From positions 1-9,365 of the forward strand of contig CALJBF010000063.1 in assembly GCA_938027385.1 (NCBI GenBank): a stretch of DNA of 9,365 nucleotides. The letters are read 5' to 3'. Source of the stretch: an uncultured Porphyromonadaceae bacterium (GTDB lineage: Bacteria > Bacteroidota > Bacteroidia > Bacteroidales > Muribaculaceae). The notes under the pieces are model-generated. The model searched no databases and was not told the DNA's origin. It was given only the letters and a program-made list of their open reading frames with translations. Below, one piece after another: positions 1-5,344 of the stretch. The position numbers were made by a program, and so were the translations under genes. Every line of letters starts with the position of its first letter. The stretch's first letter is position 1.

Positions 1-43
1 TGTAAGTGCTGTCAAGCACTTTCCATTTTCCAATCTTCTTCAT
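1..43 (-). CDS. Start of a leftward gene, possibly a NUDIX hydrolase (partial)
   Basis: Reading leftward from the ATG at 43-41, the first 14 codons give MKKIGKWKVLDSTY before the window ends. The start is supported by a Bacteroidota -7 box about 23-30 bases upstream, which would leave a 5' leader of under 20 bases. From memory of the family, a basic N-terminus followed by 'WKVLDS.Y' resembles the opening of Bacteroidales ADP-ribose pyrophosphatase-like NUDIX hydrolases. The NUDIX box itself lies outside the window, so the function is tentative. The perfect inverted repeat AAGTGCT-GTCA-AGCACTT (4-21) lies inside this coding region and is probably incidental. Confidence 0.5.
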   Translation of the reverse strand, partial: MKKIGKWKVLDSTY

Positions 44-65
44 AATAGACTGTGGTTATTTGCGA

Positions 66-73
66 CAAAGATA
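66..73 (-). promoter_or_regulatory. -7 box of a Bacteroidota-type promoter
   Basis: On the minus strand this reads TATCTTTG, matching the TAnnTTTG element used by the Bacteroidota primary sigma factor. The -33 position (93-96, TTTC on the minus strand, 19-base spacing) is one base off TTTG. Transcription would start near 60 and enter the gene whose ATG is at 43. The -33 position lies inside the stem of the upstream operon's terminator. Confidence 0.6.
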
Positions 74-75
74 AA

Positions 76-115
76 CAAAACCGTCGGAATCGGAAAGTGC
101 CCGGAGCGATTCCGG
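76..115 (-). terminator. Rho-independent terminator of the membrane protein/regulator operon
   Basis: An 8-bp perfect stem CGGAATCG / CGATTCCG (arms 85-92 and 107-114) encloses a 14-base loop. On the minus strand it begins just after the regulator's TAA (118-116) and is followed by a T-rich tract, TTTTGTTTAT. This fits an intrinsic terminator for the leftward operon. Its T tract abuts the -7 box of the next leftward gene. Confidence 0.65.
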
Positions 116-400
116 TTACAGATGCAGATATGTACGCAACGTATCTACATATTCCATGAATGCCGTACGTCCGGTTTCGGTCACAGCGCAGACTGTGCGC
201 TGTCGGCGACCTGAGAAATCTTTTTCAACGCGGATGTAACCGGCAGCCGAGAGCTTGTCAAGCTGCACGCTCAGGTTCCCGGCAGTGGCGTCGGTCTTTT
301 CTTTCAGGTATACGAAATCGGCTTCGTCAACATTCATCAGTATCGACATCACCGCAAGCCGTAGCTGCGAGTGCAGAAGCGGGTCAAGCTCTTTCATCAT
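116..400 (-). CDS. Winged-helix transcriptional regulator (HTH_34/MarR-like)
   Basis: A 94-residue single-domain DNA-binding protein. Residues 8-22 are the first helix. Residues 27-58 (from DFVYLKEKT to AAGYI) look like the helix-turn-helix, with recognition helix around 40-52. Residues 59-75 (EKDFSGRRQRT) form the basic wing. A final helix at 76-92 probably mediates dimerisation. The length and pattern match the short winged-helix 'HTH_34' proteins related to MarR and ArsR. No ligand domain or metal-binding cysteine cluster is visible. The gene overlaps the end of the upstream membrane-protein gene by 17 bases, so the two are co-transcribed and probably translationally coupled. Two adjacent ATGs (398-400, 395-397) are possible starts. 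Paired 17-bp dyads upstream of the operon are the obvious candidate binding sites. The family call is firm; the target sites are inferred. Confidence 0.85.
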   Translation of the reverse strand: MMKELDPLLHSQLRLAVMSILMNVDEADFVYLKEKTDATAGNLSVQLDKLSAAGYIRVEKDFSGRRQRTVCAVTETGRTAFMEYVDTLRTYLHL

Positions 401-1025
401 TCTGTCGGCGCGCCTTATGGTTGAGGATATGCCCAGGAATGATCATCATGCATGCGAATGCCGCGATAAAGACCGGCATAAACCAGGTGACGTACAGAGG
501 CACCTGCCCGGCAATACAGCACAGGGTGAAGATTCCGGCAAGCAGACCGAGCGCGCCCCCGGTCATCAGCGCTTTCTCGTCAAGCACGACACCCTGTACT
601 ATTTCGGCGAACGGCACGATTACCAGCGCGAAAGCAAACATCATCGGCCATGCGTCGATACCTTTAAAAAGCGTGAATCCCAGGCAGAAGAAGGTTGAGG
701 CTATCGCGCTGTACCCCACTGCAGACCAGATACGCGACGACAACTTGTCGGAATAGGTTCGTACACCGAATTTCCGCTGTTTGCGGCGTGCCATCACCGG
801 AGTGACCGTACCGCCGACCACCCATATAAGAAACCACAGCCAGTTCCAGACCGGATTGTGCGTTACAGCAAGCAGTATCCATATCGCCACCGATACGACA
901 ACGGTGAGGTAGCCCCAAAGGAGCATGATGTTGCCGTCGCCCAGCATATAGCGCTCTTTCGTACGGGCAATCATGGCTGATATGAGTTCAAGACTCTCTT
1001 TCTCGGTAAGTTTCTTTTCTTCCAT
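384..1025 (-). CDS. Six-helix integral membrane protein, function unknown
   Basis: A 213-residue protein with a charged amphipathic N-terminus (residues 5-27) and about six predicted transmembrane segments near residues 33-52, 60-78, 100-120, 126-147, 153-172 and 178-198. It has a basic cytoplasmic loop at 80-97 and a basic C-terminal tail (HKARRQNDERA). I see no transporter, peptidase or kinase motif. The opening pattern (ESLELISAMI, then a charged stretch and GDGNIMLLWGYL) resembles Bacteroidales membrane proteins of unknown role found next to small winged-helix regulators. That resemblance is from memory. It is the first gene of a two-gene operon, and the regulator start overlaps its 3' end. 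The ATG at 1025-1023 is preceded by an AT-rich leader with no Shine-Dalgarno, as usual in this phylum. A role in sensing or stress at the membrane is speculation. Confidence 0.8.
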   Translation of the reverse strand: MEEKKLTEKESLELISAMIARTKERYMLGDGNIMLLWGYLTVVVSVAIWILLAVTHNPVWNWLWFLIWVVGGTVTPVMARRKQRKFGVRTYSDKLSSRIWSAVGYSAIASTFFCLGFTLFKGIDAWPMMFAFALVIVPFAEIVQGVVLDEKALMTGGALGLLAGIFTLCCIAGQVPLYVTWFMPVFIAAFACMMIIPGHILNHKARRQNDERA

Positions 1026-1052
1026 AACGATGGATTTAGGGATTTTTGACTT

Positions 1053-1071
1053 TGGTTTATTTCATAAACCA
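1053..1071. promoter_or_regulatory. Operator-like dyad, copy 1
   Basis: The core GGTTTAT-TTC-ATAAACC (1054-1070) is a perfect inverted repeat with 7-base arms and a 3-base spacer. One more complementary pair (T1053/A1071) extends it to 19 bp. It lies about 30 bases upstream of the membrane-protein ATG, inside the predicted transcript leader. It shares every base except one spacer position with copy 2, whose centre is 78 bases away. This is the size and symmetry expected for a dimeric winged-helix regulator. Confidence 0.65.
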
Positions 1072-1083
1072 TTTTTTAATTTA

Positions 1084-1113
1084 AAAGGGACGGTCGCGCG
1101 TAGCCGTCCTTTT
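1084..1113 (-). other. Stable hairpin at the predicted 5' end of the operon mRNA
   Basis: The arms 1084-1093 and 1104-1113 pair over 10 bp (one G-U) around a 10-base GC-rich loop. Reading leftward, the hairpin starts almost at the transcription start predicted from the -7 box at 1120-1127, and is followed by CTTTTAAATT. It could be a 5' stabilising stem-loop or an attenuator. On the plus strand the same sequence is followed by only a short T run and there is no gene to its left to terminate, so a leader role is favoured. Confidence 0.5.
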
Positions 1114-1119
1114 CATCTG

Positions 1120-1151
1120 CAAATTTAGCCAGGTTTATTTTATAAACCAAA
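1120..1151 (-). promoter_or_regulatory. Bacteroidota promoter of the membrane protein/regulator operon
   Basis: On the minus strand a -33 element TTTG (1151-1148) is followed, after exactly 20 bases, by the -7 element TAAATTTG (1127-1120). This is a full match to the TTTG-N19-21-TAnnTTTG consensus known from Bacteroides. Transcription would start near 1113 and give a leader of about 88 bases before the ATG at 1025. The spacer is almost filled by operator copy 2. Confidence 0.7.
1132..1148. promoter_or_regulatory. Operator-like dyad, copy 2, inside the promoter spacer
   Basis: GGTTTAT-TTT-ATAAACC is a perfect 7-3-7 inverted repeat and matches copy 1 at all arm positions. It runs from four bases short of the -7 box to the first base of the -33 box, so a bound protein would block RNA polymerase. 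A half-site-like match (TTTCATAAAGC, 1168-1178) lies 30 bases further right and may be a degenerate third site. Confidence 0.7.
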
Positions 1152-1248
1152 TATTCACACCATTATTTTTCATAAAGCATACATTGCACCCCTGCGGATA
1201 CGCAAACCTGACCGCCCCGCGGAATGTTTTATTAGAAACCACAAGCAC

Positions 1249-1470
1249 ATGGAACTTTACAGATTAGGGAGTCTTTTTTTGGACATAAGCATCGGGGCGC
1301 TCCTGTTGGGCGCCATCATACGGGCGATACTGGCATTCACTTATTTCAGACGCAACGGCGCGAAGGTACTGGATGACCGGCAGAGAAAAACACTCAGAAA
1401 GACCACATTGCCGGTCTACATAATCGGTATCGCGTTCGGCATCGCCTCACTCATACTGCTGTGCCTGTGA
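1249..1470 (+). CDS. Small two-helix membrane protein, function unknown
   Basis: A 73-residue protein with two hydrophobic segments (about residues 7-31 and 52-72) joined by a short, strongly basic loop (RRNGAKVLDDRQRKTLRKTT). By the positive-inside rule the loop should be cytoplasmic, placing both termini outside the inner membrane. I do not recognise a family. The gene is the only rightward gene in this part of the window. It starts 223 bases from the divergent membrane-protein gene, and its stop TGA (1468-1470) directly abuts the reverse-strand stop of gpmA (1471-1473). I found no consensus TAnnTTTG box directly upstream; TATTTTTC at 1164-1171 is the nearest. It could be regulated from the shared operator region. 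The clean hydrophobic pattern and clean start suggest a real gene, but its small size leaves some doubt. Confidence 0.6.
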   Translation: MELYRLGSLFLDISIGALLLGAIIRAILAFTYFRRNGAKVLDDRQRKTLRKTTLPVYIIGIAFGIASLILLCL

Positions 1471-2157
1471 TTACAGATATCGGTTGGCCACGGGAGCCAG
1501 ACGGTCATCGAGAGTGAACACCCAGGGGGCGCCGGTAGGTATTTCAAGACCCACGACCTGCTCAGGTGTAAGTCCGAGCAGCATCATGGCAAGCCCGCGC
1601 AGACTGTTGCCATGCGCAACCACAAGCACATCGCCATGCTCGCGCAACGCGGGCACTATGCACTCCTCCCAGCAACAGCGCACACGCGCAATCGTCATCT
1701 CAAGCGACTCCGTAGCCGGAAGTTCGTCGGCAGTCAGCGACGCATACCGTGCGTCGAACCGAGGGTGGCGCCTGTCGTCAGGCGCGAGCACCGGAGGCAT
1801 TACATCATAACTGCGGCGCCATATATGCACCTGCTCATCACCGTATTTCTTAGCGGTATCGGCCTTGTTCAGCCCCTGAAGGGCGCCGTAGTGGCGTTCA
1901 TTCAGGTGCCAGTCTTTCGTCACGGGTACCCAGTCGCGATCCATGGCATCGGCCGCGATCTGCAGAGTATGTATGGCGCGTTTCAGATATGAGGTGAAAT
2001 AATAGCGAGGTTCAAGACCGGCCTCGCGTATCTTGCGGCCGGCCTCAGCCGCCTCCTCCCTCCCCTTGTCTGAAAGGTCAACATCCGTCCATCCGGTAAA
2101 AAGGTTCTCGAGATTCCATCGGCTCTGGCCGTGGCGCAACAATATAAGGTTAGGCAT
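1471..2157 (-). CDS. gpmA: 2,3-bisphosphoglycerate-dependent phosphoglycerate mutase
   Basis: A cytoplasmic glycolytic/gluconeogenic enzyme that interconverts 3-phosphoglycerate and 2-phosphoglycerate through a phosphohistidine. The 228-residue protein has the whole signature set: LRHGQSRWN with catalytic His9, FTGWTDVDLS (20-29), the RAIHT stretch (60-64), LNERHYGALQGLNK with catalytic Glu87, and AHGNSLRGL with His182. These positions match E. coli GpmA His11, Glu89 and His184 with an offset of two. The ATG at 2157 is chosen because the family begins just before LRHG; an upstream start at 2289 would add 44 unrelated residues overlapping cysK. The protein stops at NRYL, about 20 residues before the end of E. 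coli GpmA, so the flexible C-terminal tail is missing. It lies 22 bases after cysK in the same operon. Confidence 0.95.
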   Translation of the reverse strand: MPNLILLRHGQSRWNLENLFTGWTDVDLSDKGREEAAEAGRKIREAGLEPRYYFTSYLKRAIHTLQIAADAMDRDWVPVTKDWHLNERHYGALQGLNKADTAKKYGDEQVHIWRRSYDVMPPVLAPDDRRHPRFDARYASLTADELPATESLEMTIARVRCCWEECIVPALREHGDVLVVAHGNSLRGLAMMLLGLTPEQVVGLEIPTGAPWVFTLDDRLAPVANRYL

Positions 2158-2179
2158 CGTGTATATTATTATTCGTGAG

Positions 2180-3127
2180 TCATAGAGGATAACCGTCATA
2201 AGAGAACAGCTGTGTCGAAAGGTAGCGGTCGCCGGTATCGGGCAAGAGTGCCACAATCGTCTTTCCGGCATTCTCGGGCTTGCGGGCATCGCGCAGCGCG
2301 GCCATGAAAGCGGCCCCGGCAGAGATTCCCGTCAACAGTCCCTCGCTGCGCGCCAGCATGCGTGCGCCGCGCATGGCATCGTCATCGGTGATTTTCACCA
2401 CTTCGTCTACCACCCCCGCATCGTAATTGCGCGGAACGAAACCGGCGCCGATGCCCTGTATCTTGTGTACGCCCGGCTGACCGCCGCTCAGCACCGGCGA
2501 CGACGCGGGCTCCACGGCCACAACCTTTATGGCGGGATTGTGCGCTTTCAGAGTCTCGCCGACACCGCTGACGGTGCCGCCCGTCCCCACACCGGCCACG
2601 AATATATCTACATCGCCGTCCGTGTCGCGCCAGATCTCCTCGCCTGTAGTGCGGCGGTGTACCTCGGGATTGGCCGGATTCGAGAACTGACCCAGAATAA
2701 TCGAGCCGGGCATCTCGGCCTGCAGTTGCTCGGCCTTCGCGATGGCGCCGCGCATCCCCTCGTTGCCGGGGGTGAGCACAAGCTGTGCGCCGTATGCACC
2801 GAGCAGATTGCGGCGCTCGACACTCATGGTGTCGGGCATCGTGAGAATCACCTTATACCCCATGGATGTACCCACCCATGCAAGTCCCACACCGGTATTG
2901 CCGCTGGTCGGCTCGATTATTGTGCCACCCGGTTTCAGATGCCCCAGGCGCACGGCATCCTCTATCATCGAGAGCGCTATGCGGTCTTTGGCACTGCCGC
3001 CCGGATTGAAACTCTCGATTTTCACCAGCAGTCGTGCGTGCAGATGCTCGTCACGCTCGATGTTGCTGACTTCAAGTAACGGTGTGTTCCCTATAAGTTC
3101 GGTAAGCTTGCGGTAAATTCTTGCCAT
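2180..3127 (-). CDS. cysK: Cysteine synthase A (O-acetylserine sulfhydrylase)
   Basis: A PLP enzyme that replaces the acetyl group of O-acetylserine with sulfide to make cysteine. The 315-residue length is typical. The PLP lysine is Lys47 in NPGGSAKDR. The substrate-binding loop TSGNTG is at 74-79. The phosphate-binding glycine loop is GTGGT, in VGVGTGGTVSG. Near the C-terminus PDTGDRYLST matches the conserved P-x-x-GERYLST block that contacts the pyridine nitrogen. The stretch IQGIGAGFVP supports CysK rather than CysM, though the distinction is not absolute from sequence alone. The gene lies 33 bases downstream of cysE and 22 upstream of gpmA, all leftward. The partner CysE ends in Ile, so a cysteine synthase complex is expected. 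Confidence 0.96.
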   Translation of the reverse strand: MARIYRKLTELIGNTPLLEVSNIERDEHLHARLLVKIESFNPGGSAKDRIALSMIEDAVRLGHLKPGGTIIEPTSGNTGVGLAWVGTSMGYKVILTMPDTMSVERRNLLGAYGAQLVLTPGNEGMRGAIAKAEQLQAEMPGSIILGQFSNPANPEVHRRTTGEEIWRDTDGDVDIFVAGVGTGGTVSGVGETLKAHNPAIKVVAVEPASSPVLSGGQPGVHKIQGIGAGFVPRNYDAGVVDEVVKITDDDAMRGARMLARSEGLLTGISAGAAFMAALRDARKPENAGKTIVALLPDTGDRYLSTQLFSYDGYPL

Positions 3128-3160
3128 ATTGTCAGATTTCAGATTGTGGTATTGTTCAAA

Positions 3161-4069
3161 TCAGATTCCGAGACCGTCGATAAACGCCGAGGTGACAGGG
3201 CGCCGCTGCAGTATCACCGAATCCGGTGGCACCGAGTTCGTAAGCCACACGTTGCCGCCGATTACCGAGCGGGCGCCCACCGTGATGCGGCCGAGCACCG
3301 AGGCGTTCGAGTAGATTGTCACATGGTCTTCGATGACAGGATGGCGCGGAACATTCACCGGGTGACCGTTGTCATCGTACTGGAAATTCCTGGCACCCAA
3401 CGTGACTCCCTGGTATATGGTCACATGATGGCCGATCACGCAGGTCTGCCCTATCACCACGCCGGTACCGTGGTCGATGGCAAAATAGGGGCCGATTTCA
3501 GCTCCCGGATTTATGTCGATACCCGTTGCCGAATGTGCCAGCTCGGTGAGGATTCGCGGAATGGCGGGTATGCCAAGACCGAGCAGCGCATGTGCCACGC
3601 GATAGTGTATCATTGCCTGAACCACAGGGTAGCTGAGCACAACCTCCTCATAGCTGTCGACAGCCGGGTCGTTGTCAAACATCGCCTGAACATCGGTATA
3701 GAGTGTCTGCTTGATCTGCGGCAACTGGTCAATGAAGGCCAGTGCAAGGCGCGACGACCGCTCGTTGGCCGCCATACACGAGGTCTCGCGGCCGAACTGG
3801 AAACCATAAATGATTTCGCGGCACAGAATGGTGTATATCTTTTCTATGTTCACGCCGATGATTGCCGGACGGATTGACCGGCACGAACGCCGACGGTCGA
3901 AAAAATCAGGAAAGACCACCGTGCGCACATGTCCGATAAAGTCACGCAATGCGTCGACAGAGGGAACCGGCCCCTCCCCCGCAGGCTCCATGGCACGCTC
4001 CATATCGGTCACTGCCGAGAGTGCCTCGACATTGCGTGCGAAAATATCATCAGCTGAAACGTGTGACAT
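3161..4069 (-). CDS. cysE: Serine O-acetyltransferase
   Basis: Transfers acetyl from acetyl-CoA to serine, giving O-acetylserine for CysK. From the preferred ATG at 4069 the protein has 302 residues. An N-terminal alpha-helical domain (about 1-170) carries the DPAVDSYEEV segment with catalytic-type Asp134. A left-handed beta-helix of hexapeptide repeats follows (about 183-285), with IDHGTGVVIG containing His200, equivalent to E. coli His158. The chain ends DGLGI; a terminal Ile is the classic anchor that inserts in the CysK active site. An in-frame ATG at 4114 would add 15 residues (317 total). I prefer 4069 because it follows an AT-rich stretch and gives a normal family N-terminus, but this is not settled. 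It is the first gene of cysE-cysK-gpmA. No clear promoter consensus is visible upstream. Confidence 0.94.
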   Translation of the reverse strand: MSHVSADDIFARNVEALSAVTDMERAMEPAGEGPVPSVDALRDFIGHVRTVVFPDFFDRRRSCRSIRPAIIGVNIEKIYTILCREIIYGFQFGRETSCMAANERSSRLALAFIDQLPQIKQTLYTDVQAMFDNDPAVDSYEEVVLSYPVVQAMIHYRVAHALLGLGIPAIPRILTELAHSATGIDINPGAEIGPYFAIDHGTGVVIGQTCVIGHHVTIYQGVTLGARNFQYDDNGHPVNVPRHPVIEDHVTIYSNASVLGRITVGARSVIGGNVWLTNSVPPDSVILQRRPVTSAFIDGLGI

Positions 4070-4163
4070 AACGGTATATTCATTCAATGCCGCCGCATGC
4101 CGCGCGACGTGCATATCTTTAAAACGCCGCGCTGCCCGTGATGTTCACAATTTCCAGACAACC

Positions 4164-4207
4164 GGATATATAAGAAACATCCCTTTCCACGTTATTGAAA
4201 TATATCC
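4164..4207. repeat. Spaced inverted repeat in the divergent cysE/secreted-protein region
   Basis: GGATATAT (4164-4171) and ATATATCC (4200-4207) are perfect 8-base inverted repeats separated by 28 bases, ending 13 bases before the rightward ATG at 4221. They could form a leader hairpin or two half-sites. Because the DNA is AT-rich, chance is possible. No TAnnTTTG promoter was found in this 106-base gap on either strand. Confidence 0.3.
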
Positions 4208-4220
4208 AACACCTACCCTC

Positions 4221-5078
4221 ATGCGCAAAATCATCATCACCATACTCCTTGCCATCCCCGTACTTGCCATATCGCAGAACGCGTCAGTGACATGCGACAC
4301 CGAAGGAACCCCGAACATCTTCCGCGACCACACCTACCGGATTGTGTGTGACGGAGGCCTCGACGCTGCCGACATCACCGGCTGGATGGTCTGTCTCCCC
4401 GTTGCCGACAGCGGCGACATGCAGATTATCGCGTCCGGCGCCGAAAACCGCAGTTTCACTGTCGACGCGCTTACGCTCGACAATCTTACCGACAATTATG
4501 TCACCGACAGCAAGGGAATCTGCCAGGCTCGTTTCTACGTATTCGCCGAAACAGGCGCCGTAAAAAGCACGTTCGAGCAGGATATGCCCGTAAGCCTGGC
4601 GCCGTGGCTCGGCACGCCCGCGATAATATCGTTCAATCCAACCGAACGCGAATACATATATACAGCAGACTACAGCGTGGAGTTTGCCGGAGTCGAAAAC
4701 AACCGGTTAACAGTTGCCATCGAAGAGGAATATTCGTCAATTCTCAACTCAGAGTACCTCTATCCCGCATCCTCACCGTTGACCGGAACCAGCAAGCGGT
4801 TCAACAACCTATATTACGCGTGGCTACTTGTCGATGCCTCGAACCGTTTCGGCCACACCAAGACGGAATGCGAGATAAAGCCCGGCGCTGCCGCAATCGC
4901 CCTCCCATCTGCCAACAGCAGTGCCCCCGACAGGTTTGCAGTCTACTCTGTCACCGGCATCCTGCTTGCCAAAACCACAGACATCACCGACCTCAGCCTG
5001 TTGCCTCCCGGCCTCTATATCATCCGCACATACGCGGGTGACCGCCTGCTCGGCACCATCAAGAAAACCGTGCGCTGA
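4221..5078 (+). CDS. Secreted protein with type IX secretion (Por) C-terminal sorting domain
   Basis: A 285-residue protein with a Sec signal peptide at residues 1-18 (basic RK, hydrophobic ITILLAIPVLAIS), probably cut before Gln19. The middle (20-220) is rich in Asp, Thr and aromatic residues with alternating beta-strand patterns, and has five or six cysteines. I recognise no catalytic domain there; a beta-sandwich fold is a guess. After a low-complexity linker (221-237, Ala/Ser/Pro), residues 238-285 match a type A T9SS sorting domain: FAVYSVTGILLAK, the DLSLLPPGLYIIRT block and a final basic strand KKTVR. Such domains direct export across the outer membrane by the Por secretion system, followed by cleavage and often surface attachment. 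The ATG at 4221 is fixed by the signal peptide; the frame stays open upstream only as antisense to cysE. It is transcribed divergently from cysE and is probably monocistronic. Confidence 0.8.
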   Translation: MRKIIITILLAIPVLAISQNASVTCDTEGTPNIFRDHTYRIVCDGGLDAADITGWMVCLPVADSGDMQIIASGAENRSFTVDALTLDNLTDNYVTDSKGICQARFYVFAETGAVKSTFEQDMPVSLAPWLGTPAIISFNPTEREYIYTADYSVEFAGVENNRLTVAIEEEYSSILNSEYLYPASSPLTGTSKRFNNLYYAWLLVDASNRFGHTKTECEIKPGAAAIALPSANSSAPDRFAVYSVTGILLAKTTDITDLSLLPPGLYIIRTYAGDRLLGTIKKTVR

Positions 5079-5159
5079 AACCACACAGGCATCATGCCCG
5101 CCATAGCACCCGCACCGTGCCCGGAAAGAATTGACGGGCCACCTGGCGCGCGTCACCCT

Positions 5160-5285
5160 TAATCAGCCTCAAATTTTGCCGGGGCTGCAAACCTTTGCGC
5201 CTGCAAAGCGTTCTAATGTATGAAAACGGCATTTTTCTGGCTTCATTAAAAAAGCCTGCCATTACTTAATGGCGTCCGTTTATCC
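5160..5285 (+). ncRNA. Hairpin-rich intergenic segment, possible small RNA or structured 3' UTR
   Basis: This is the middle of a 330-base gap (5079-5408) with no convincing gene. Within it are CTTTGC-GCCT-GCAAAG (5193-5208, perfect 6-bp stem), GGCTT/AAGCC (5239-5256) and GCCATT-ACTT-AATGGC (5258-5273, perfect 6-bp stem with tetraloop), followed at once by a strong terminator. The heptamer CTGCAAA occurs twice (5185-5191, 5201-5207), so TTTGC between them can pair with either copy. No consensus promoter was found for an independent RNA, so it may be the 3' UTR of the secreted-protein gene. The stretch 5079-5159 shows nothing I can name. Confidence 0.3.
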
Positions 5286-5319
5286 GCCCGCGTCATGCCC
5301 TTAGACGCGGGCATTTTTT
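5286..5319 (+). terminator. Strong Rho-independent terminator
   Basis: A perfect 9-bp GC-rich stem GCCCGCGTC / GACGCGGGC (arms 5286-5294 and 5304-5312) with a 9-base loop is followed by A and six T residues. It ends rightward transcription from the secreted-protein gene or from the hairpin-rich segment, before the flavodiiron promoter. The loop bases ATGCCC can also pair with GGGCAT (5309-5314), giving a smaller competing hairpin. Confidence 0.85.
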
Positions 5320-5344
5320 GTATGCCGATGTCTGAAATTTTCAT

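Noticed and set aside
4..21. Hairpin AAGTGCT-GTCA-AGCACTT as a terminator
   Set aside because: It lies within the first codons of the leftward gene starting at 43 and has no T run in the relevant direction.
160..756. Rightward 198-codon open frame
   Set aside because: It is antisense to the regulator and membrane-protein genes; the product is Arg/Ser-rich low-complexity sequence with no fold pattern.
2158..2289. 44-codon N-terminal extension of gpmA
   Set aside because: It overlaps the end of cysK by 110 bases and is unlike the family, which begins right before LRHG; the ATG at 2157 fits.
3146..3877. Rightward 243-codon open frame
   Set aside because: It is antisense to the hexapeptide-repeat domain of cysE, which carries clear catalytic motifs; the reverse reading shows no domain pattern.
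3810..4220. 137-codon upstream extension of the secreted-protein frame
   Set aside because: It runs antisense through cysE and would bury the signal peptide in the middle of the protein.
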